64,000 nt of DNA from Spirosomataceae bacterium TFI 002 (GTDB lineage Bacteria; Bacteroidota; Bacteroidia; Cytophagales; Spirosomataceae). Below the pieces are notes generated by a model, which saw only the letters and a list, made by a program, of their open reading frames with translations, was not told the origin of the DNA and did no database searches. Made by a program: the position numbers and the translations under genes. The DNA is taken from assembly GCA_900230115.1 (NCBI GenBank), contig LT907983.1:558001-622000 (forward strand), in the 5' to 3' direction. Of the stretch, positions 55,063 to 64,000 are shown in pieces. Every line of letters starts with the position of its first letter. Position 1 is the first letter of the stretch.

Positions 55063-58000
55063 ATGCATCGTATCTTAACCCTAGTAGGCTGTTTCTTACT
55101 TTCTATTTCTTCTATTTTTGCTCAATTTTCTTTGAATAAACTGCAAGTCAACTATGAAAATACACCATTAGGTACAGACATAGCCGTGCCTCAGTTTTCG
55201 TGGCAAATGAAAGGAGAACAAAAAGGTCTTGCTCAATCCGCATATCAAATCGTCGTAAGCGATGAGGCCAATAAGGTTGTATGGGATTCTAAAAAAGTAA
55301 ATTCAGCTATTTCACACGCCATTCAATACAATGGAGGAGCATTACAAGCAAGAACGAAATATACCTGGAAGCTAAAAGTCTATGGCAATGATGGCAAATC
55401 CAGTGTAGCGTCTTCATGGTTTGAGACTGGCTTGATGAATCCATCTATCAATGCTTGGTCCGGTGCTCAATGGATAGGTGGTGGTGACGAGGACATCAAT
55501 TTACACTCGCAATACTTATCCATGTATAAATTGAGTTTTGATGTTCAATTAGACAAAGCAACTGGAGCCACCAAAGCTGCTTTTTTGTTCGGTGCGAATG
55601 ACGAACGCTTGGCAAATGAAAACCTCAACATCATGCATGTTAGCAAGGGCAAAAACGAAAGCTACATTGCCCTAGAATATGATATTTCTGGCTTAGCCAA
55701 AGACGGAACTGCTAAATTGAATGTGTACCGCGTAGGTTATGACCACAATGACCAAGCAAACGTACCTTTTAAGGTCATAGATATACCCAATCAACTTGTA
55801 AACAAAGCCAACCAATACGATAAACACCAAATCTTAGCAGAGTGTAATTTTGGAGTTTTTGAATTTTATATTGACGGCACATCCTATGCTCATCATTTGA
55901 AGGATCGCGAATTTGAAGCTCAAGGCAGAGGCCCTTCTGGACAGCTAGGCTTAAACCTCAACCCAGCAGGAAAAGGAAATAACGCTATCAGTTTTCCAAT
56001 GCTTGCAGATATAGGATTGAAAACGGAGCAAGGTCAAAAAGCTTATTTCTCCGATATCGTGATCAGTAATTACCGCAATCCATCCAATCCTATATTTGAA
56101 GATAAAGACGCTCATTTTTTCACTTCATTACCATCAAAAAACAATGTTTATGAAGTACCAGCAAATACATTGGTGACTGCAAACCCAAGTAAAAATGCGG
56201 TACCAATGTTGAGAACAGTTTTTGAAACCAAGAAAAAAGAGATCAAAAAAGCTCGAATTTACGCAACGGCACGAGGGATTTATGAACTTCATCTCAATGG
56301 ACAAAAAGTAAGTGCCGACTTCTTTAACCCCGGGCTTACCCAATACAATAAGCACCACATGTATCAAACATATGACGTAACGAGCTTATTGAAGTCTAAT
56401 GGCAGCAATGCACTTGGTGCTTGGCTTGCAGAAGGCTGGTGGAGCGGCAATGCCACCTACCTAGGCGAAAACTGGAATTTCTTTGGCGACCGCTCTTCTT
56501 TACTTACCAAAATGGTCGTAACCTATATTGACGGTACAGAACAAGTGATCACCTCCAATACCAAAGACTGGAAACTCTACACGGATGGACCCATACGTGT
56601 AGGTTCGTTTTTTCAGGGAGAGATATATGATGCAACAAAGGAGGCAAAAATAAATGGCTGGGGAACTGCCAATTACAATGACACCAACTGGAAAGCTGTG
56701 CAAGAAGTGCCGCTAAAGGGTAATGTATTTGTACAAAAAACCAACGAAACAGACCCTAACAAACCTCCACACAACTATGATGACTTCAAATTAATAGGTC
56801 AATATGGCGGAGGAACTGGTGTTGTGAAAACCCTAACAGCTCAAACCATGACAGAGCCAAGACCGGGCTTCTTTGTCTATGACATGGCTCAAAACATGGT
56901 TGGTGTACCAAGAATTAAGATCAAAGGCGGTAAAAAGGGGCAATTGATAAATATCCGTTTTGCAGAGGTTCTTTATCCAGATTTGGCAGAGTACAAAGGA
57001 AACGAAGGTATGCTCATGACCGAAAACCTCCGTACTGCATTGGTGCAAGATCAATACATTCTCAAAGGTGGTGATGAGATCATAGAACCTCGCTTCACAT
57101 TTCATGGTTATCGCTTTTTAGAAATCACGGGAATTGAAAAAGCATTGCCATTAAGTGATGTGGAAGGCTTGGTGATTAGCTCGGTGCAAGACATTGTTTC
57201 CTCTTACGAAACCAATAATCCACTGGTAAATAAACTTTGGGAAAACGTAACATGGTCTTTGCGAAGCAACTTCCTTTCTATCCCTACTGACTGTCCACAA
57301 CGAAACGAGCGAATGGGCTGGAGTGGTGATATTTCAGTCTTTTCTAGGGTATCTACCTACATGGCAGATGCCGGTAGCTTCTTGAGAAAACACATGATGG
57401 CCATGAGAGATATCCAAGCAGAAAGCGGCAGATTTACAGACGTAGCTCCTGTGGGCGGAGGTTTTGGTGGCACACTTTGGGGCAGTGCAGGAATCGTAGT
57501 TGCCTGGGAAGCTTACAGTCAGTATGGTGATATTCAACTTCTTCAAGAGCATTATGACGCTATGAAGAGTTACATCGCATTTCTTGAAACGAGAATAAAT
57601 GAAGACGGAATTTTGGACGAAGGTCCACTCGGTGACTGGCTTAGTCCTGAGGTAAATAAGAATGACAATACTTTGTTTTGGATGTCATACTTTTCCTATG
57701 ACCTAGAAATCATGGCGAAAATGGCACAAGCACTTGGCAAGAATGCTGATGCTGAAGCTTTTTTGAAAAGAAGTGAAGAAATAAAAGTTGCTTTCAATAG
57801 AATCTATGTGGACAAAACCACGAAAAAAACTATCAAATCTGGTGTAAAAACTGGCTTTATGCGTCCTCCAGGAGATGACTATGGCAACGAAAGCACTGAC
57901 AAAGGACAACTTATGGATACACAGGCTTCTTATGCGATTCCTCTAGCATTTGGTACTTTTAATGAAGAAAATACTCCCTATGCAATCAAAAACCTAAGTG

Positions 58001-58644
58001 AGAGCATCACGAGGGTAAACTTAGACGATAAAAAAATCGAGAGGCCTCCTTTTTCACTAATGACAGGCTTTATAGGTACGGCGGCTATTTGCGAAGCTTT
58101 ATCGATCAGTGACAAGGATGACATCGCTTATGAGTTACTTACAAATGAGCAATACCCATCTTGGCTTTACCCTGTTGTAAATGGAGCGACATCAGTATGG
58201 GAAAGGCTGAACAGCTATACTGTAGAAAATGGTTTTGGAGGAAATAACAGTATGAACTCCTTTAATCATTACTCATTTGGAGCAGTGGCATCTTGGATGT
58301 ATAATTACTCCCTAGGAATTCAAAGACACTCAGATGAGCCAGCTTTTAAGCATTTTGTGCTAAAACCTACTCCTGACCCAACTGGTAAAATTAAGTTTGC
58401 AAAAGGATATTATGACAGCATGTATGGCCGTATCATTAGTGAATGGGCTAACACAACTACTGGAACTACTTATAAATTTAAAGTACCTGCCAATAGCTCT
58501 GCAATGCTTTATCTTAAAGCCAACAGCATTTCCAAAGTTTCAGAAAGCGGCAAAACGATTTCAAATTGGGAAGGAGTAAAGGCAGATAATGGTGAAGTAA
58601 GCATTCCTTTAACAGCAGGAACCTATGAGTTCATAGTGAAGTAA
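55063..58644 (+). CDS. Alpha-L-rhamnosidase (GH78) family protein
   Basis: A 1193-residue secreted enzyme with a signal peptide (about 1-21). A Fn3-like N-terminal domain (FSLNKLQVNYENTPLGTDI) is followed by a beta-sandwich insert (about 160-340), unusual in length and lectin-like. Then come the rhamnosidase N-domains and the (alpha/alpha)6 catalytic domain with D743-C-P-Q-R-NER, then WSGD and VAPVGGGFGGTLWG, and the later WERLNSYTVENGFGG and LKPTPDP stretches. It releases terminal alpha-linked L-rhamnose from glycans. It stands alone, near a decayed oxidoreductase fragment. Confidence 0.94.
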   Translation: MHRILTLVGCFLLSISSIFAQFSLNKLQVNYENTPLGTDIAVPQFSWQMKGEQKGLAQSAYQIVVSDEANKVVWDSKKVNSAISHAIQYNGGALQARTKYTWKLKVYGNDGKSSVASSWFETGLMNPSINAWSGAQWIGGGDEDINLHSQYLSMYKLSFDVQLDKATGATKAAFLFGANDERLANENLNIMHVSKGKNESYIALEYDISGLAKDGTAKLNVYRVGYDHNDQANVPFKVIDIPNQLVNKANQYDKHQILAECNFGVFEFYIDGTSYAHHLKDREFEAQGRGPSGQLGLNLNPAGKGNNAISFPMLADIGLKTEQGQKAYFSDIVISNYRNPSNPIFEDKDAHFFTSLPSKNNVYEVPANTLVTANPSKNAVPMLRTVFETKKKEIKKARIYATARGIYELHLNGQKVSADFFNPGLTQYNKHHMYQTYDVTSLLKSNGSNALGAWLAEGWWSGNATYLGENWNFFGDRSSLLTKMVVTYIDGTEQVITSNTKDWKLYTDGPIRVGSFFQGEIYDATKEAKINGWGTANYNDTNWKAVQEVPLKGNVFVQKTNETDPNKPPHNYDDFKLIGQYGGGTGVVKTLTAQTMTEPRPGFFVYDMAQNMVGVPRIKIKGGKKGQLINIRFAEVLYPDLAEYKGNEGMLMTENLRTALVQDQYILKGGDEIIEPRFTFHGYRFLEITGIEKALPLSDVEGLVISSVQDIVSSYETNNPLVNKLWENVTWSLRSNFLSIPTDCPQRNERMGWSGDISVFSRVSTYMADAGSFLRKHMMAMRDIQAESGRFTDVAPVGGGFGGTLWGSAGIVVAWEAYSQYGDIQLLQEHYDAMKSYIAFLETRINEDGILDEGPLGDWLSPEVNKNDNTLFWMSYFSYDLEIMAKMAQALGKNADAEAFLKRSEEIKVAFNRIYVDKTTKKTIKSGVKTGFMRPPGDDYGNESTDKGQLMDTQASYAIPLAFGTFNEENTPYAIKNLSESITRVNLDDKKIERPPFSLMTGFIGTAAICEALSISDKDDIAYELLTNEQYPSWLYPVVNGATSVWERLNSYTVENGFGGNNSMNSFNHYSFGAVASWMYNYSLGIQRHSDEPAFKHFVLKPTPDPTGKIKFAKGYYDSMYGRIISEWANTTTGTTYKFKVPANSSAMLYLKANSISKVSESGKTISNWEGVKADNGEVSIPLTAGTYEFIVK

Positions 58645-58686
58645 GGCTAGCCATTCTGTAAAATGAATTAGTTATTGTCGAAGGAT

Positions 58687-59973
58687 TCACTTCTTGATTA
58701 TTGCAAAATAAATAATTGTCAATAGTAGAATTACACTAGAAATAACAATCATTTCTTTTAGTGCAAGATTAGAAAGTAGGTATAGAATCGTTACGGATGA
58801 AAGCACGGGTACAGTAATACCTCCTGGTATCTTGAAGTCACCCTTTTCACCTTTTTTCTCTCTTTTAAATTTGATTACGGCTAACGAAACCCCTAAGTAA
58901 ATGAGCAACAGCGTAGCACTAGCGATTATCGCCAATTGCTCAAAACCTCCAATGGACGCAAATAGAAAACCCGCAAATGCATACGCGATAATTGAAATAT
59001 GGGGCGTTCTAAATCTATCGTGAACTCGAGTCAAGTGCTTGAGTGGAATGATATTATCAACAGAGGCCTGAAACAAAATTCGAGGCATACTTAAAATGGA
59101 ACTGCTGAGGTATGCAACCATAGAAAAAGCAGCACAAAAGGTCATTATCGTAAAACCTATGGGACCAAATACATGATTTGCTACTGCTCCCAAAGGGTTT
59201 TCCTTAAATGTGGCCAAGCTATCTCCAAGCACACCTTGAGCAACAGTTTGTATTGACATGTAAAGAACCAAAATCACTACAATGCTCAATAAAATGCTCT
59301 TTGGAATATTCTTTTGCGGGTCTTTAACTTCTCCACTGATAGATAATCCTGACTCAGCCCCCTGAAAAGCAAAGAACAGAATTAAAGAAATATGAGCAAG
59401 GTTGGAAAAAGATGGTGACGATGTAATCGTCAAATTATCCATTGACACGCGACCCCAAGACAGAAGCACAATGGCAATAAGAGGAATTAACTTAAACACG
59501 GTAACGACCTTGACTAATGCCAACCCATTTTTCATGCCTTTAACGTTGATGTATCCAAAAGCACTAAAGAAAAATACAAACGTAAGTATACGGGGTGCTT
59601 GTGATTTAAAAGTAGGAAAAACAGAAGCTATAATATCAACAAAAGCATTGGCAACTGCGGCATCTGCCGAAATAGTCGCAATGATAAAGAGTACGGAAGT
59701 TAAGAATCCAAAGTATGGTCCAAAAGCCGTTTTGATATACAAATAAGCACCTCCCGATCCCGTGAGTCTACTTCCTGCTTCGGCAAAACAAAGCATTACC
59801 AAAGTAATCAAAAAGCCACAAAACAAATAAGCAAAGATACTGGCAGCTCCTAGTCCAGCAGCAATGATGGCTGGTAGTGCAAAAATCCCCGCCCCTACCG
59901 TAATATTAATGATGTTTGTACTTAGTCCAAAAACACTAACTACCCGATCTAAATGCTCATTTTTTTCTCCCAC
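58687..59973 (-). CDS. APC-family amino acid permease
   Basis: A 428-residue membrane protein with about 12 helices. The first shows the APC substrate motif (INITVGAGIFALPAIIAAGLG), followed by GSGGAYLYIKTAFGP and later FQGAESGLSISGEVKDPQKN. The start is set at GTG 59973 (VGEKNEHLDRV); a TTG two codons upstream (59979) is the alternative. Likely substrate is an amino acid or polyamine, by family. It is transcribed toward GH78, convergent, with only about 40 bases between the stops. Confidence 0.9.
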   Translation of the reverse strand: MGEKNEHLDRVVSVFGLSTNIINITVGAGIFALPAIIAAGLGAASIFAYLFCGFLITLVMLCFAEAGSRLTGSGGAYLYIKTAFGPYFGFLTSVLFIIATISADAAVANAFVDIIASVFPTFKSQAPRILTFVFFFSAFGYINVKGMKNGLALVKVVTVFKLIPLIAIVLLSWGRVSMDNLTITSSPSFSNLAHISLILFFAFQGAESGLSISGEVKDPQKNIPKSILLSIVVILVLYMSIQTVAQGVLGDSLATFKENPLGAVANHVFGPIGFTIMTFCAAFSMVAYLSSSILSMPRILFQASVDNIIPLKHLTRVHDRFRTPHISIIAYAFAGFLFASIGGFEQLAIIASATLLLIYLGVSLAVIKFKREKKGEKGDFKIPGGITVPVLSSVTILYLLSNLALKEMIVISSVILLLTIIYFAIIKK

Positions 59974-60167
59974 AATCAAAATAATTAGTTTAAAGGCTAC
60001 GCTAAGACTAGTGCAATGTAATGCATTTTTTCCGAATCATTTACGACTCCATTTATTACAATTCAAGCAGGCTTAACACGCTGACTATCATTCAGATTTG
60101 TATCACTCCTTCTTGAGAAGCCATAACACTATAATACTTCAAATAAACAGACAGTATCTAAGAAAAA

Positions 60168-60196
60168 AAAGCCCTCACACTTTCGTATGAGGACTT
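60168..60196 (-). terminator. Terminator-like hairpin, second copy
   Basis: AAAGCCCTCA with TGAGGACTTT (one mismatch) around a 9-10 base loop, with a T-run on the minus strand. It is nearly the same sequence as the terminator at 36344-36376. It lies about 130 bases after the dnaK stop. Confidence 0.65.
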
Positions 60197-60281
60197 TCGA
60201 TTTATGTGAACAGTAGCTAGACTACCGATTGAATTCACAAGATTTATTTTACTGACCCACTTCGCCCGATCAATGATCGAA

Positions 60282-60308
60282 GGGTTAAAGAGCCGAAGCT
60301 CGTAACCC
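60282..60308 (-). repeat. Compound hairpin downstream of dnaK, REP-like
   Basis: GGGTTA and TAACCC enclose a GAGC/GCTC stem with a CGAA loop (TTCG on the other strand). Neighbouring AACCC/GGGTT and CGATCA/TGATCG pairs flank it. The adjacent AGCGTAGTCGAGGG resembles a short palindrome-type repeat widespread in bacterial genomes. It could be a REP element or a dnaK 3' stabiliser or terminator. Confidence 0.5.
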
Positions 60309-60323
60309 AAGCGTAGTCGAGGG

Positions 60324-62234
60324 TTATTTCACTTCATCAAACTCAACATCAGTTACACCTTCATCTTCAGTAGGTGCACCTGCATTTGCTTGTGGATCTC
60401 CACCAGGAGCAGCACCAGCACCACCTTCGGCAGCTTGTGCAGCATATATGTCCTGAGAAGCCGCTTGCCATGCAGCATTGATTTTCTCCATTGCTCCGTC
60501 AATCGCAGCAAGGTCTTGAGTTCCGTGAGCAGCTTTAAGTTCAGTAAGAGCAGCTTCTATAGCCGTTTTGTTTGGCTCAGTTAGTTTCTCTCCGTATTCT
60601 GTCAATTGCTTTTCAGTACTAAAGATCATAGAGTCAGCAGCATTTACTTTCTCAATCTTCTCTTTCTCTAGCTTATCAGACTCTTCGTTTGCCTTAGCTT
60701 CATCACGCATTTTTTGAATCTCCTCATCAGATAGACCTGAAGATGCTTCAATACGGATTTTTTGCTCTTTTCCGCTTCCTTTATCTTTCGCAGTTACATT
60801 CAAAATACCGTTGGCATCTACATCAAATGTTACTTCGATTTGTGGAACTCCTCTTTGTGCTGGTGGAATACCATCCAAATGGAATCTTCCAAGTGTACGG
60901 TTTTGATTTGCCAATGGACGCTCTCCTTGCAATACGTGCAACTCAACAGATGGCTGGTTGTCCGCCGCAGTAGAGAATACCTCCACTTTATTAGTTGGAA
61001 TGGTTGTATTTGCCTCAATCATTTTCGTAAATACAGAACCCATAGTTTCTATACCCAATGAAAGAGGAATAACGTCAAGTAAAAGAATGTCTTTCACTTC
61101 TCCTGTCAATACTCCTCCTTGAATCGCTGCACCAAGTGCTACGGCCTCGTCAGGATTAACTCCTTTCGATGGCTTCTTTCCAAAGAATTTCTCAACTTCT
61201 TCCTGTACTCTTGGAATACGAGTAGATCCACCTACCAATATAATTTCGTCGATTTGACTATTGCTGATTCCAGCATTTTTCATTGCACGCTTACATGGCT
61301 CAATCATTCTAGTCAAAAGGCTATCTGCCAATTGCTCAAACTTTGATCTTGTAAGAGAACGAACCAAGTGCTTAGGCACACCATCCACAGGGAAGATGTA
61401 CGGCAAGTTGATCTCTGCTTGAGTGGAGCTAGACAATTCTACCTTCGCTTTTTCAGCAGCTTCTTTAAGTCTTTGTAAAGCCATTGGATCTTTTCTCAAG
61501 TCCACGCCTTCATCTTTCTTAAACTCATCTGCAAGCCACTCAATGATCACTTGGTCAAAGTCATCACCACCAAGGTGTGTATCACCGTCTGTTGATTTCA
61601 CTTCGAATACGCCATCTCCTAAGTCAAGGATTGATACGTCGAAAGTTCCACCACCAAGGTCAAACACAGCGATTGTGCTATCTTTTCCCTGCTTGTCCAT
61701 TCCATAAGCCAATGCCGCAGCAGTAGGCTCGTTGATAATTCTTTTTACATCAAGACCAGCGATTGTTCCCGCTTCTTTAGTTGCTTGACGCTCTGCATCG
61801 TTAAAGTATGCAGGTACAGTAATTACCGCCTCTGTTACTTCTGTTCCTAAATAATCTTCAGCTGTTTGCTTCATTTTTTGCAAAATAAAAGCTGATATTT
61901 CTTGAGGAGTATATTGGCGATCACCAATCTTAACTCTTGCAGTATCGTTTGTTCCTTTTTCTACTTGGTAAGAAATTGTCTTTAACTCAGATCCTACTTC
62001 AGAATATTTTTTTCCCATGAATCGCTTCACAGAAGCAACCGTATTCATAGGGTTAGTAATTGCTTGTCGTTTGGCGGGAGCACCAACTTTCTTGTCTCCA
62101 TTCTCTAAAAATGCCACAATGGATGGTGTGGTGCGGGCTCCTTCACTATTCGCGATAACCACAGGCTCATTACCCTCCATCACTGCTACGCATGAGTTGG
62201 TAGTTCCTAGGTCTATTCCTATAATTTTTCCCAT
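60324..62234 (-). CDS. dnaK: Chaperone protein DnaK (Hsp70)
   Basis: A 636-residue chaperone with the complete Hsp70 layout: the ATPase start [18 protein letters not shown], then [13 protein letters not shown] and the [14 protein letters not shown] motif, a linker ([17 protein letters not shown]), a substrate-binding domain, and a helical lid with a Gly/Ala-rich tail ending DVEFDEVK. It folds proteins with GrpE and DnaJ, which are not next to it. No CIRCE element is visible. A -7-like TAGATTTT at 62258 could be the promoter. Confidence 0.97.
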   Translation of the reverse strand: MGKIIGIDLGTTNSCVAVMEGNEPVVIANSEGARTTPSIVAFLENGDKKVGAPAKRQAITNPMNTVASVKRFMGKKYSEVGSELKTISYQVEKGTNDTARVKIGDRQYTPQEISAFILQKMKQTAEDYLGTEVTEAVITVPAYFNDAERQATKEAGTIAGLDVKRIINEPTAAALAYGMDKQGKDSTIAVFDLGGGTFDVSILDLGDGVFEVKSTDGDTHLGGDDFDQVIIEWLADEFKKDEGVDLRKDPMALQRLKEAAEKAKVELSSSTQAEINLPYIFPVDGVPKHLVRSLTRSKFEQLADSLLTRMIEPCKRAMKNAGISNSQIDEIILVGGSTRIPRVQEEVEKFFGKKPSKGVNPDEAVALGAAIQGGVLTGEVKDILLLDVIPLSLGIETMGSVFTKMIEANTTIPTNKVEVFSTAADNQPSVELHVLQGERPLANQNRTLGRFHLDGIPPAQRGVPQIEVTFDVDANGILNVTAKDKGSGKEQKIRIEASSGLSDEEIQKMRDEAKANEESDKLEKEKIEKVNAADSMIFSTEKQLTEYGEKLTEPNKTAIEAALTELKAAHGTQDLAAIDGAMEKINAAWQAASQDIYAAQAAEGGAGAAPGGDPQANAGAPTEDEGVTDVEFDEVK

Positions 62235-62257
62235 TTCCTGTTTTGTAATTTAATTTT

Positions 62258-62286
62258 AAAATCTAATGATATCTGTCAATGATCAA
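62258..62286 (-). promoter_or_regulatory. Candidate dnaK promoter
   Basis: On the minus strand, TTG (62284-62286) is followed after 18 bases by TAGATTTT (62258-62265), seven of eight to TAnnTTTG, 24 bases before the start codon. No CIRCE-type inverted repeat is near, so heat control would not be through HrcA at this site. Confidence 0.35.
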
Positions 62287-62362
62287 TAGATATGCCATGC
62301 CCAAAAAAGAGAATTATTTATGACAGAATGTCAGAATACAGCTTTGGATGGCAGAAAAAAGG

Positions 62363-64000
62363 CTAAGGACACCCCTCAATAGTAGCCGAAAAGACAGTCC
62401 CACTGTCAGCATTGAAGCCAGGCTTTAGGAAAATAGATTTACCTGCTTTGTAGTAAGTAGTCGAGCTTCCTGATAGTTTGTTTTCGGCATCTATTTTAGT
62501 TGATGCCTTAAAATATAAACTAGGAGGTGTTCCATTCAGATCGTCTTTGGTTGATACCAAATTAAAGGCATTTGGACAATCTGGAATCACTTTTACTAAA
62601 ATCTGATTTGAGGTATCACTTAAGCACCCATTGTTTCGACAAAAAACAAAAACCTTTGTAGTGTCACTTGGGCTAAAACTTAGGGTGGACTGATTTGAAT
62701 TGTCTTGCCATGTATGACCACCAACACAACCAGCAGAAGTAAAATCAGCAGAAGTACCAATGTTAATAAGAGTTGGTCCACCCGTAATGCTTGTTGGACT
62801 TGGTTTTGTATTTGTTCTTACATTGACATTGAGTACATCTTCACATACTCCACCTTTATCAATTGTGTATTTGATACCAAAAAAGCCTAATACTGAAGAA
62901 CTAAACCCACCAGTACTTGCATTTAATGTATAAGGACTAGGACCAGAAACAAATTCAAAAAGTCCACCATTGGGTATTTTATCAGGAATCTCAACGGTAT
63001 TTACACAAATATCTCCAAAAAGTGGATTGGAGCTTCCGGGGTAATCAGCTATTAAATCTAATGTGGTTGTAGGGAGGCTGATAATACTGCTTAAGTTACC
63101 ATACACATCAAAAGCCTGAACAGCGACTGTGTAAGCTGTATTTTTAGTCAAATTGGTAAAACTATAGCTTAATTGATTTGCTGCAAGAGTAGCAACATTG
63201 TTTCCATTCAAAAAGACATAGTAACCACCAACACCTATATTATCAGTAGAGGCTGTCCATGTAAGACCAAAACACTTGGTTAACTGATTTACCACAGTGA
63301 GGTTACTTGGATTGCTAGGCGGAACCAAATCTGGCGGGGTACATGTAAGTCGAGCATTTGCCCAGTCGCCATGGTCATAACCAAATCCATTTATATCAAC
63401 AACTTTTAATCTAAGCTTTGTAACTCCTATTATGCTCTGATTTACCGTGATTGTACTACTAGACCCTGTCATTTCTGGGCTTTCGTAAATCATGGTATTG
63501 TCGTTAAATATTTGAAATTTAACTTTTCCAAGACTACCCACTTCGTCATCAATACCTATGTCAGCAATAAAATTGAAGAATTTATTACTTGGCAATAAAT
63601 AAACCAGTTCTGAATTGGCATGAACTCCTACACCTTTTGCATAGGTTACTCCATTGAGGGTTAAGGTAGTTCCATCTCCATCTAGTTCCTCTCCATTACT
63701 TTTATCCAAGCCAATGGGCCCGTACCCATTTGCAATACTGAATGGCTTAAGATCAGACAAATAAGCAAATGTAGTACAATTAATATTGTTATCACTTTGA
63801 GTTTTCACCTTTGTAACATCTACAGCCTGACTGATCGTTATATTTCCGTTTACATCAGTTAAGTAACATCTATATGTTCCAGAACTTGCCGTGTAAGAAG
63901 CATTGGTACCCAAGGATGTCCCATTATAATTATTTCCGCTTACCCACCTGTAGCTGCTCGCACTAGGTGCTGTGAGCGTGACATTATTTCCACTTATGGC
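62363..64000 (-). CDS. Large surface protein with NPCBM, Fn3 and coathanger C-terminus (partial, 5' end off window)
   Basis: The frame is open to the right edge, so the N-terminus is missing; 545 residues are visible. An Ig-like end leads into an NPCBM/NEW2 carbohydrate-binding domain (about 60-220; GVTYAKGVGVHANSEL, then FIADIGIDDEV), then an Fn3-like domain (about 225-310, VQAFDVYGNLSS) and another beta domain. The C-terminal 60 residues (SIFLKPGFNADSGTVFSATI, ending EGCP) have the same pattern as the giant protein at 36403. It probably binds or degrades glycans at the surface. Confidence 0.9.
   Translation of the reverse strand, partial: AISGNNVTLTAPSASSYRWVSGNNYNGTSLGTNASYTASSGTYRCYLTDVNGNITISQAVDVTKVKTQSDNNINCTTFAYLSDLKPFSIANGYGPIGLDKSNGEELDGDGTTLTLNGVTYAKGVGVHANSELVYLLPSNKFFNFIADIGIDDEVGSLGKVKFQIFNDNTMIYESPEMTGSSSTITVNQSIIGVTKLRLKVVDINGFGYDHGDWANARLTCTPPDLVPPSNPSNLTVVNQLTKCFGLTWTASTDNIGVGGYYVFLNGNNVATLAANQLSYSFTNLTKNTAYTVAVQAFDVYGNLSSIISLPTTTLDLIADYPGSSNPLFGDICVNTVEIPDKIPNGGLFEFVSGPSPYTLNASTGGFSSSVLGFFGIKYTIDKGGVCEDVLNVNVRTNTKPSPTSITGGPTLINIGTSADFTSAGCVGGHTWQDNSNQSTLSFSPSDTTKVFVFCRNNGCLSDTSNQILVKVIPDCPNAFNLVSTKDDLNGTPPSLYFKASTKIDAENKLSGSSTTYYKAGKSIFLKPGFNADSGTVFSATIEGCP

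Larger units (their letters stand above)
59974..60323 (-). other. Intergenic region with a chain of hairpins after dnaK
   Basis: About 350 bases with no gene but rich in secondary structure: a terminator-like hairpin at 60168-60196 and a compound hairpin at 60282-60308, plus flanking inverted repeats that reach into the dnaK stop codon. Confidence 0.6.

Noticed and set aside
59979-59979. TTG at 59979 as the start of the APC permease
   Set aside because: The GTG two codons later gives an equally good N-terminus; I cannot separate them, but GTG is a stronger start codon.
62235-62300. CIRCE heat-shock operator before dnaK
   Set aside because: The expected TTAGCACTC-N9-GAGTGCTAA repeat is absent.

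Overview
The window is AT-rich DNA from a Bacteroidota bacterium, most likely of the order Cytophagales. The evidence is a SusC/SusD pair, promoter-like TAnnTTTG elements, many lipoproteins with short lipoboxes, a ThuA/glucose-dehydrogenase/PKD/cytochrome c mosaic protein, and very large Calx-beta/Ig surface proteins ending in a 'coathanger'-type C-terminal domain. No rRNA, tRNA, CRISPR array or intact insertion sequence was seen.

Layout. 1-12.5 kb (mostly +): tail of an unknown gene, the mosaic sugar-oxidising protein, a helix-hairpin-helix protein, a PAP2/vanadium-haloperoxidase lipoprotein split by a frameshift at an A9 run, rpiB, a membrane protein (-), rbfA, a LolC/E-like permease, a small secreted protein, and an M1 aminopeptidase, which abuts a radical SAM/SPASM gene. 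13.5-25.6 kb: glyS behind a 79-nt tract without G, small envelope proteins, a DUF1080 protein, an SbtA-type bicarbonate transporter near a divergent LysR gene, a phosphotriesterase-like lipoprotein gene with an in-frame stop but an intact metal site, a DTW-domain tRNA enzyme, and an S41 protease. 26-36 kb (-): DsrE-like protein, an orphan SusD/SusC pair, a Crp-family regulator with an SDR reductase, and a degenerate M23 protein.

36-48 kb is the most unusual part: a 1966-residue surface protein, four paralogous phage-tail-collar (microcystin-dependent protein, MdpB-like) genes, a small protein with a Tat-like leader, a JmjC/cupin-type oxygenase, and a divergent HExxH protein. This reads as one cassette: several secreted or assembled collar-fold proteins with a candidate hydroxylase, a candidate protease and a giant adhesin. 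A 54-bp near-repeat of the 3' end of the neighbouring GH130 gene lies inside it and marks a past rearrangement.

48-64 kb: GH130 lipoprotein, a double NTF2-fold lipoprotein with an AraC regulator, an aspartyl-hydroxylase-like oxygenase, a DUF4382 lipoprotein, a secreted protein behind a perfect 18-bp palindrome, a decayed Gfo/Idh/MocA start fragment, a GH78 alpha-L-rhamnosidase, an APC permease, dnaK followed by compound hairpins, and a large carbohydrate-binding surface protein that runs off the right edge. Together the SusCD, GH78, GH130, DUF1080 and NPCBM proteins suggest a saprophytic polysaccharide-degrading lifestyle.
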